From Methanothrix sp. (GTDB lineage: Archaea; Halobacteriota; Methanosarcinia; Methanotrichales; Methanotrichaceae), in the NCBI GenBank assembly GCA_003162615.1, contig PMNG01000202.1, positions 9,179 to 19,291 of the forward strand: a stretch of DNA of 10,113 nt. The letters run 5' to 3'. Below are positions 6,799 through 10,113 of the stretch, piece after piece. A model generated the notes under the pieces. The model saw only the letters and a list, made by a program, of their open reading frames with translations. It was not told the DNA's origin and did no database searches. The position numbers and the translations under genes are program-made. The stretch's first letter is position 1; each line of letters opens with the position of its first letter.

Positions 6799-7536
6799 TC
6801 AAGCGTATATCGTTTGAATGAGATTAGTTGCAGCTTCCTGCAGAACATCTACCATTTCCCTGGGCACATATCTCCTTGGGGTCTGGGAACGAGCAATACA
6901 GGCAAAGGCAGGCGATGAAACACACTCCAACACACGTTCGACTCCGAGTCTTTTTTCCAACATTTCCTCGTTTGCCTTGCTCTCTCCAATCCCATATATT
7001 CCGTCTAGGTCAAAACCGATCACTACTGGAAAACTGCTCTCCACGATGTCTCTCCTAAATTCTTCCATTGTTATTTTCTGAGAAACAGGAATCGACTTTC
7101 CGCCCCGGATTCTCAACTCAGTCAGAGATTTGTCCCATAGTATCCGATTTCTTATTTTCCCTCCAATCGATACAGCTTCTCTCTTTATTTTGGGCGCGTC
7201 TATGAATTCAGAGCCTTAGACCCTACCATAGGCTTCTATTTCCTCGCCTCTTGGGTTAAAATGATACACGGCCCCTATAATTCCATAATGAAATGCAGGG
7301 CAGGTAAAATTCGCTTCATTTATTTCTCTTTTGGTATATTCTAATATATAGGGCATTATTTCAGAAAAGTATTTTAGAATTTGCCTTCCTTCTCTTGCAG
7401 GCAACGCAGGGCATTCGTGGTTCATATCATGGTGCTGATCAATTCTAACTTCGACTAGTGGAAGTTCCAGTCTCAGGTATTCCTTGAACCAGTACGGTAA
7501 AACCTCCTTATGACAATCGACTATTACCGTCTCCAT
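6799..7536 (-). pseudogene. UPF0489/arginase-fold-like gene interrupted by an in-frame TAA
   Basis: Two frames on this strand (7536-7216 and 7116-6799) belong to one continuous reading frame of 244 sense codons broken only by TAA at codon 107 (7216-7218). The 33 codons between stop and downstream part are open and protein-like. The product resembles the UPF0489 (C5orf22-like) family, which has the arginase/deacetylase fold and includes peptide arginases of RiPP pathways. Ligand-like residues match arginase: H9 (VDCHKE) and D33-x-H35-x-D37 (RIDQHHDM) before the stop, D176-x-D178 (GFDLDG) after it. FHYGIIGAVYHF and SPAFACIARS also fit. ATG 7536 is the natural start, with only a weak AAGGG-like Shine-Dalgarno. 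A TTG at 7116 could start the second part but lacks a ribosome site. TAA is neither the pyrrolysine (TAG) nor selenocysteine (TGA) codon, so nonsense mutation or sequencing error is likeliest. The family call is from motif memory. Confidence 0.7.
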
Positions 7537-7646
7537 ATACCCGACCCTTATTTGGATTGAACAAATATCGTGATGCCAGGAGAGCTTTGAGCCTTCAGAC
7601 CGTCAGAGACTCGTCATTCACGCCTGGCTCACGGACTAACCCCGGC

Positions 7647-7727
7647 TCACATTTGGGCAGAAATTATCGAAATAGCAATAGCCGCTACCCAAAGTCCTAT
7701 CCAATAGGCGAATACATTTTTTGCCAT
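7647..7727 (-). CDS. 26-residue single-span membrane microprotein
   Basis: ATG at 7727 to TGA at 7647-7649. The peptide starts MAKNVFAYWIGLW and continues VAAIAISIISAQM: a lysine near the N-terminus, then about 20 hydrophobic residues forming one membrane span. AGGAGG (7734-7739, read on the minus strand) lies six bases before this ATG, the best ribosome binding site in the window. A second ATG at 7733 abuts the Shine-Dalgarno directly and is too close to be used. A TATA-like ATAAATAG at 7776-7783 sits about 50 bases upstream. The UPF0489-like gene follows 110 bases downstream on the same strand and may share the transcript. The peptide has no arginine, so it is not an obvious peptide-arginase substrate. 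No family is recognised. Confidence 0.6.
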   Translation of the reverse strand: MAKNVFAYWIGLWVAAIAISIISAQM

Positions 7728-7775
7728 TTTCATCCTCCTAGGCATTTTTGGTAATATTTCTTTTTTTCCATTAAG

Positions 7776-7783
7776 CTATTTAT
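7776..7783 (-). promoter_or_regulatory. Probable TATA box of the microprotein gene
   Basis: On the minus strand the sequence reads ATAAATAG. With transcription starting about 25 bases further on, near 7755, the leader would be about 28 bases and would carry the AGGAGG ribosome binding site at 7734-7739. The combination of TATA box, Shine-Dalgarno and short hydrophobic frame is what makes the microprotein credible. Confidence 0.5.
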
Positions 7784-8030
7784 CCCTTTTGGAATTAAAT
7801 GCCAATACTTCTAGTTTGAAATGGACCGTTGTAGGGTAATCACGAGGAAAGCAACAATGCAATTACAGGGGCAAAAGATAAATTTTGAATGACAGAGCTT
7901 ATTTCGAAACTATCTATACTATTTGAGAATCAACTCGGTGGGGTAATATGAAGTTCTCAGACCTTTAACAGAGGATAATAGATGCACATTAAGTGTTTCT
8001 TGCTTCCCACAGTCACGAGTCGGTAGAAAG
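7784..8030. other. Intergenic region upstream of riboflavin kinase
   Basis: About 250 bases between divergent units with no convincing gene. A GGTGGGG at 7937-7943 precedes an ATG at 7948, but that frame stops after six codons. The kinase frame remains open upstream to about 7947 without another good start codon. I see no clear TATA box for the kinase gene and no riboswitch-like structure. Confidence 0.4.
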
Positions 8031-8438
8031 ATGGTATATGATAGGAGAATAATTAACGTGTACATGAACGAACTCAAGGGAAAGATCGTCACCGGACTAG
8101 GCGAAGGCCAGTACTACATTTCAAGGGAAGGGTATAGAAAGCAGTTCAACCTTAAGCTGGGGTTTGATCCGTCGCCAGGAACGTTGAACCTAAAACTTGC
8201 AGAGCCGTTCCCCCAAGCGGAAGCCGATTTCATAAAGATCGAGGGATTCGTTGACGAGAATGGAACATTTGGGGGATGTAAATGCTATAGAGTGATGATA
8301 GGCGACATCAAGGGTGCCATCGTTAGGCCCGAGCGCTCCAGCTATCCGCCCAATCTAATAGAGGTTATCGCCCCCGTGCATCTCAGGAAGGCTCTGAACC
8401 TAAAGGATGGCGATGAATTAGAGATGATTCTGGAATGA
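8031..8438 (+). CDS. ribK: CTP-dependent riboflavin kinase (archaeal RibK)
   Basis: This 135-residue protein matches the archaeal DUF120 family, which phosphorylates riboflavin to FMN using CTP rather than ATP (EC 2.7.1.161). Family motifs: GLGEGQYY (22-29); LGFDPSPGTLNLKL (43-56), the flavin and metal-binding segment; GAIVRP (95-100); and the C-terminal YPPNLIEVIAPVHLRKALNLKDGDE region (105-129). The length equals that of the stand-alone Methanocaldococcus enzyme. Many other euryarchaeal versions carry an extra N-terminal winged-helix domain, which is absent here. The start is uncertain: ATG 8031 has no Shine-Dalgarno, whereas AGGAG at about 8042-8046 precedes GTG 8058 and ATG 8064, and the conserved domain starts just after the latter. 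Starting at 8064 would give 124 residues. Confidence 0.93.
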   Translation: MVYDRRIINVYMNELKGKIVTGLGEGQYYISREGYRKQFNLKLGFDPSPGTLNLKLAEPFPQAEADFIKIEGFVDENGTFGGCKCYRVMIGDIKGAIVRPERSSYPPNLIEVIAPVHLRKALNLKDGDELEMILE

Positions 8439-8527
8439 TGATCATGCCATCTTGAGGGTCAATTGCCTTCGAACTTCGCTAAATTCAAGAGCATCTAGGT
8501 GAAGCAGATGAATGGCAAAGATGAAGG

Positions 8528-8536
8528 TTTTATATA
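8528..8536 (+). promoter_or_regulatory. Strong TATA box for the surface-protein gene
   Basis: TTTTATATA is close to the ideal archaeal TATA box. Its centre lies 28 bases before the ATG at 8560, the distance expected for a transcript beginning at that ATG with no leader. A longer in-frame alternative begins at ATG 8512, 16 bases upstream of the box. Confidence 0.6.
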
Positions 8537-8559
8537 CAGTTAGAAAAAGTGCTTCTGAT

Positions 8560-9810
8560 ATGACATCAATATCTTCTTTCGGGGATGTTCCTAGAGTTGT
8601 GCGCAGATTACTATTCGCAGTTCTATTTGCTGGGCTTATTATACTGGTGTTGTTCAACCTTGCTGTAAGTGATAGTGGCCCCAGAAAACCGGTAATCCAT
8701 TCTTTCGAGGCTGCACCCGGCATAATAAATCCGGCTGAGAATGCCACCTTGAGCTGGAATGTCTCGGACGCCACGAACATCACAATAAATCCAGGGGACT
8801 TCTGGCTAGAAGTCAACAAGACAGAGGCTGCGGGAAGGTCGGAGCTTAACGGCTCAATGATCGTTCGACCCAATAATTCGACCAATTATACGTTGACAGC
8901 CGAGAATGCCTTTGGAAACTCAACAGCTAACACTAGCTTGATCATAAAAGGGAGCTATGCATCGTCCAGTGAGGCGAGTAACCCGGTTATAAATTACTTC
9001 AGTGCTAATCCATCGTCGATAAGGGCCGGAGAGGGCTCTGTGCTATCCTGGTCGGTCTCGAATGCCGCAAGTGTAACCATCTCTGGATTGGGAAATGTGG
9101 CACTCAAAGGATCGACAGCGGTTATGCCGAAACAAAATACCAGGTTCGTCCTCATTACCGAGAACGGAGTTGGAAGAACAGTCGCGGAGCTTGACATTTC
9201 CGTTGAGAAGCCAAAGCTCATAAAGCCCTTGATAAATTACTTCAGTGCCAGTCCAGGAACGATTCAGGAGGGCGGGAGCTCTGCCCTGAGCTGGAGCGTT
9301 TCGGGTGCCTCCAATGTGGTGATAAATAACGGTGTCGGCACTGTTCGCCCAGAAGGAAGTATATCGGTTAGACCTTACTCCACTACTTACATCACCTTAA
9401 CTGCCTCAAACGATGCTGGCAGCGTCTCTTCTACCGTTCGAGTAGCAGTAGTTTCCAAACCAAAGGAACCGATAGTTAACTACTTCAGTGCCGATAAAAG
9501 CTATCTTTCCATTGGAGACAGCACTACCCTTTCCTGGAGTGTTTCTGGTGCTACCGGCATAGAGATAAGCGGAATAGGTTCCGTCGGTCCAGAGGGCTCC
9601 ATGTCTGTAACGCCCTGGTCTTCAAGAGCTTACAACTTAAGGGCATGTAATGGTGGCGTTTGCGCCGCAAGAAGGGTGTTCATTGAGGTGAACGAGGTGG
9701 CAATTCAGCCAATCGAGCCGATGCCGCAAAAGAGGCCAAAAGGACCTAGCAATCCAGAAATATTGCCCATCGAAGAACAAGGGGAGTTAGGTATACTGCC
9801 TATGCTGTGA
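8560..9810 (+). CDS. Membrane-anchored surface protein with four Ig-like repeats
   Basis: From ATG 8560 the protein has 416 residues. A short N-terminus with VVRR precedes one membrane span (about 17-36, LLFAVLFAGLIILVLFNLAV), so the rest faces outside. Four Ig-like repeats of about 76-87 residues follow (44-130, 142-217, 223-300, 304-379), each opening with an NYFSA-like strand and a TLSWSVS core and ending in a beta-rich half. A Pro-rich 37-residue tail closes the protein with no second anchor. Repeat 1 carries all ten N-glycosylation sequons; repeat 4 has the only Cys pair (C363, C368). Such repeats are typical of cell-surface adhesion or envelope proteins; the partner is unknown. The start is ambiguous: ATG 8512 (432 residues) has AGGTGA at 8497-8502, but a TATA box at 8528-8536 favours a leaderless start at 8560. 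Confidence 0.85.
   Translation: MTSISSFGDVPRVVRRLLFAVLFAGLIILVLFNLAVSDSGPRKPVIHSFEAAPGIINPAENATLSWNVSDATNITINPGDFWLEVNKTEAAGRSELNGSMIVRPNNSTNYTLTAENAFGNSTANTSLIIKGSYASSSEASNPVINYFSANPSSIRAGEGSVLSWSVSNAASVTISGLGNVALKGSTAVMPKQNTRFVLITENGVGRTVAELDISVEKPKLIKPLINYFSASPGTIQEGGSSALSWSVSGASNVVINNGVGTVRPEGSISVRPYSTTYITLTASNDAGSVSSTVRVAVVSKPKEPIVNYFSADKSYLSIGDSTTLSWSVSGATGIEISGIGSVGPEGSMSVTPWSSRAYNLRACNGGVCAARRVFIEVNEVAIQPIEPMPQKRPKGPSNPEILPIEEQGELGILPML
8689..9696 (+). repeat. Four tandem Ig-like coding repeats
   Basis: The units run at 8689-8949, 8983-9210, 9226-9459 and 9469-9696. Units 2 to 4 share near-identical DNA at their starts (for example TACTTCAGTGC near 8995, 9238 and 9481) and the same LSWSVS core. 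Unit 1 has diverged (IHSFEA in place of INYFSA). This indicates internal duplication, with units 2 to 4 more recently related or homogenised. Confidence 0.75.
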
Positions 9811-9840
9811 ACAAGACCGGGCACTAGGGAAGTAAAAATC

Positions 9841-9890
9841 GGAGGAAAAGGAAATAGGAAGGCGAGATAGAAAGATGAGGCTCGCCCTTC
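9841..9890 (+). repeat. Purine-rich tract and hairpin after the surface-protein gene
   Basis: In 9841-9880, 36 of 40 bases are purines. At its end GGCGAG (9861-9866) pairs with CTCGCC (9881-9886), and the stem can extend with GAA/TTC across one bulged C. It lies 30 to 80 bases past the surface-protein stop and about 100 bases before the next gene, so a 3'-end role is possible. The arms resemble the outer part of the inverted repeat at 6664-6720. Confidence 0.4.
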
Positions 9891-9982
9891 GACTCTCCTA
9901 AGTTGTCCGAAATTCCCGAAAAGTCGTATTAAGCGTAGAGCTGAGTGGTTCTGGAAAAGAATTGTAACCTGAGGAACTCGAA

Positions 9983-10113
9983 TTGATCGATGCCAAGAGC
10001 GGACTAACGGGCGAATACCTGGACAAGATCCAGAAGATTATAGTCGTTGTATTGACATGGACGATGGCAGTGGCGGTGATCTTAGCCACCATCGACCTGA
10101 TCTACAACCTGGC
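9983..10113 (+). CDS. Membrane protein start, PsiE-like (partial, runs off the window)
   Basis: The frame opens after a TAA at 9965-9967 and continues to the window end. I chose TTG 9983 because GAGGAA (9971-9976) lies six bases upstream; the next in-frame ATG would fall inside the membrane span. The first 18 residues (through EYLDKIQK) are polar, followed by a hydrophobic helix IIVVVLTWTMAVAVILATID and then LIYNL. The pattern of a short polar lead, a helix with a mid-span Met-Ala and an acidic residue at the outer edge resembles the first transmembrane segment of PsiE-family (phosphate-starvation-inducible) proteins. That identification is from pattern memory and only 43 residues are available. 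Confidence 0.6.
   Translation, partial: MIDAKSGLTGEYLDKIQKIIVVVLTWTMAVAVILATIDLIYNL

Noticed and set aside
6677..6817. 46-codon frame starting in the loop of the 13-bp inverted repeat
   Set aside because: It starts immediately after the repeat arm, uses the other arm as coding sequence, has no proper ribosome site and overlaps the end of the UPF0489-like gene.
7216..7218. Stop-codon recoding as pyrrolysine or selenocysteine
   Set aside because: The codon is TAA. Pyrrolysine uses TAG and selenocysteine TGA, so neither explains the interruption.
7576..7650. Possible stem pairing CCAGG with CCTGG and GAGCC with GGCTC between the microprotein and UPF0489-like gene
   Set aside because: Only five base pairs each with long loops; not distinguishable from chance.
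7557..7754. 65-codon TTG-initiated plus-strand frame
   Set aside because: It lies antisense to the microprotein and its ribosome binding site, and the translation is Arg/Ser/Pro/Tyr-rich without any motif.
8442..8885. 147-codon minus-strand frame opposite the surface-protein start
   Set aside because: Antisense shadow; the plus strand has the membrane anchor, repeats, TATA box and start signals.

Overview
The window looks like chromosomal DNA of a methanogenic archaeon of the Methanosarcinales, most likely a Methanothrix (Methanosaeta) relative. The main evidence is a gene for the methanogen chromosomal protein MC1. Supporting it are an archaeal CTP-dependent riboflavin kinase, an archaeal-type Rad50, a geranylgeranyl reductase family flavoprotein of the archaeal lipid type, and TATA-box promoters placed as in archaea. 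The genus is an inference from memory of protein families. I see no phage genes, insertion sequences, CRISPR arrays, tRNA or rRNA.

Layout. 1-3229 (+): the last codons of an upstream gene, probably mre11, overlap the start of a full-length rad50. 3226-4395 (-): the geranylgeranyl reductase family gene runs convergently, and the two genes share a TTAA that supplies both stop codons. 4396-4740 is a divergent promoter region, followed by the MC1 gene (4741-5016, +). 5017-5779 is a 763-base stretch without a convincing gene but with an unusual number of perfect palindromes and one hairpin. 5780-6544 (+): an unrecognised acidic 99-residue protein and a Nudix hydrolase, probably co-transcribed. 6545-6798 holds a 13-bp perfect inverted repeat between convergent genes. 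6799-7536 (-): a UPF0489/arginase-fold-like gene interrupted by one in-frame TAA. 7647-7727 (-): a 26-residue membrane microprotein with a strong ribosome binding site and its own TATA box. 8031-8438 (+): riboflavin kinase. 8560-9810 (+): a membrane-anchored surface protein with four Ig-like repeats. From 9983 (+) a membrane protein resembling the PsiE family begins and runs off the window.

How the genes fit together. Rad50 with its presumed Mre11 partner is a DNA-end repair module, and MC1 packs the chromosome. The reductase and riboflavin kinase are both tied to flavin chemistry but lie apart and show no sign of co-regulation. The remainder is a patchwork of short transcription units.

The items most worth a second look are the UPF0489-like gene, whose six predicted metal ligands lie on both sides of a stop codon; the microprotein upstream of it; the palindrome-rich gap; and the surface protein, where a TATA box inside the longer reading frame points to a leaderless start and all glycosylation sequons sit in the first repeat.
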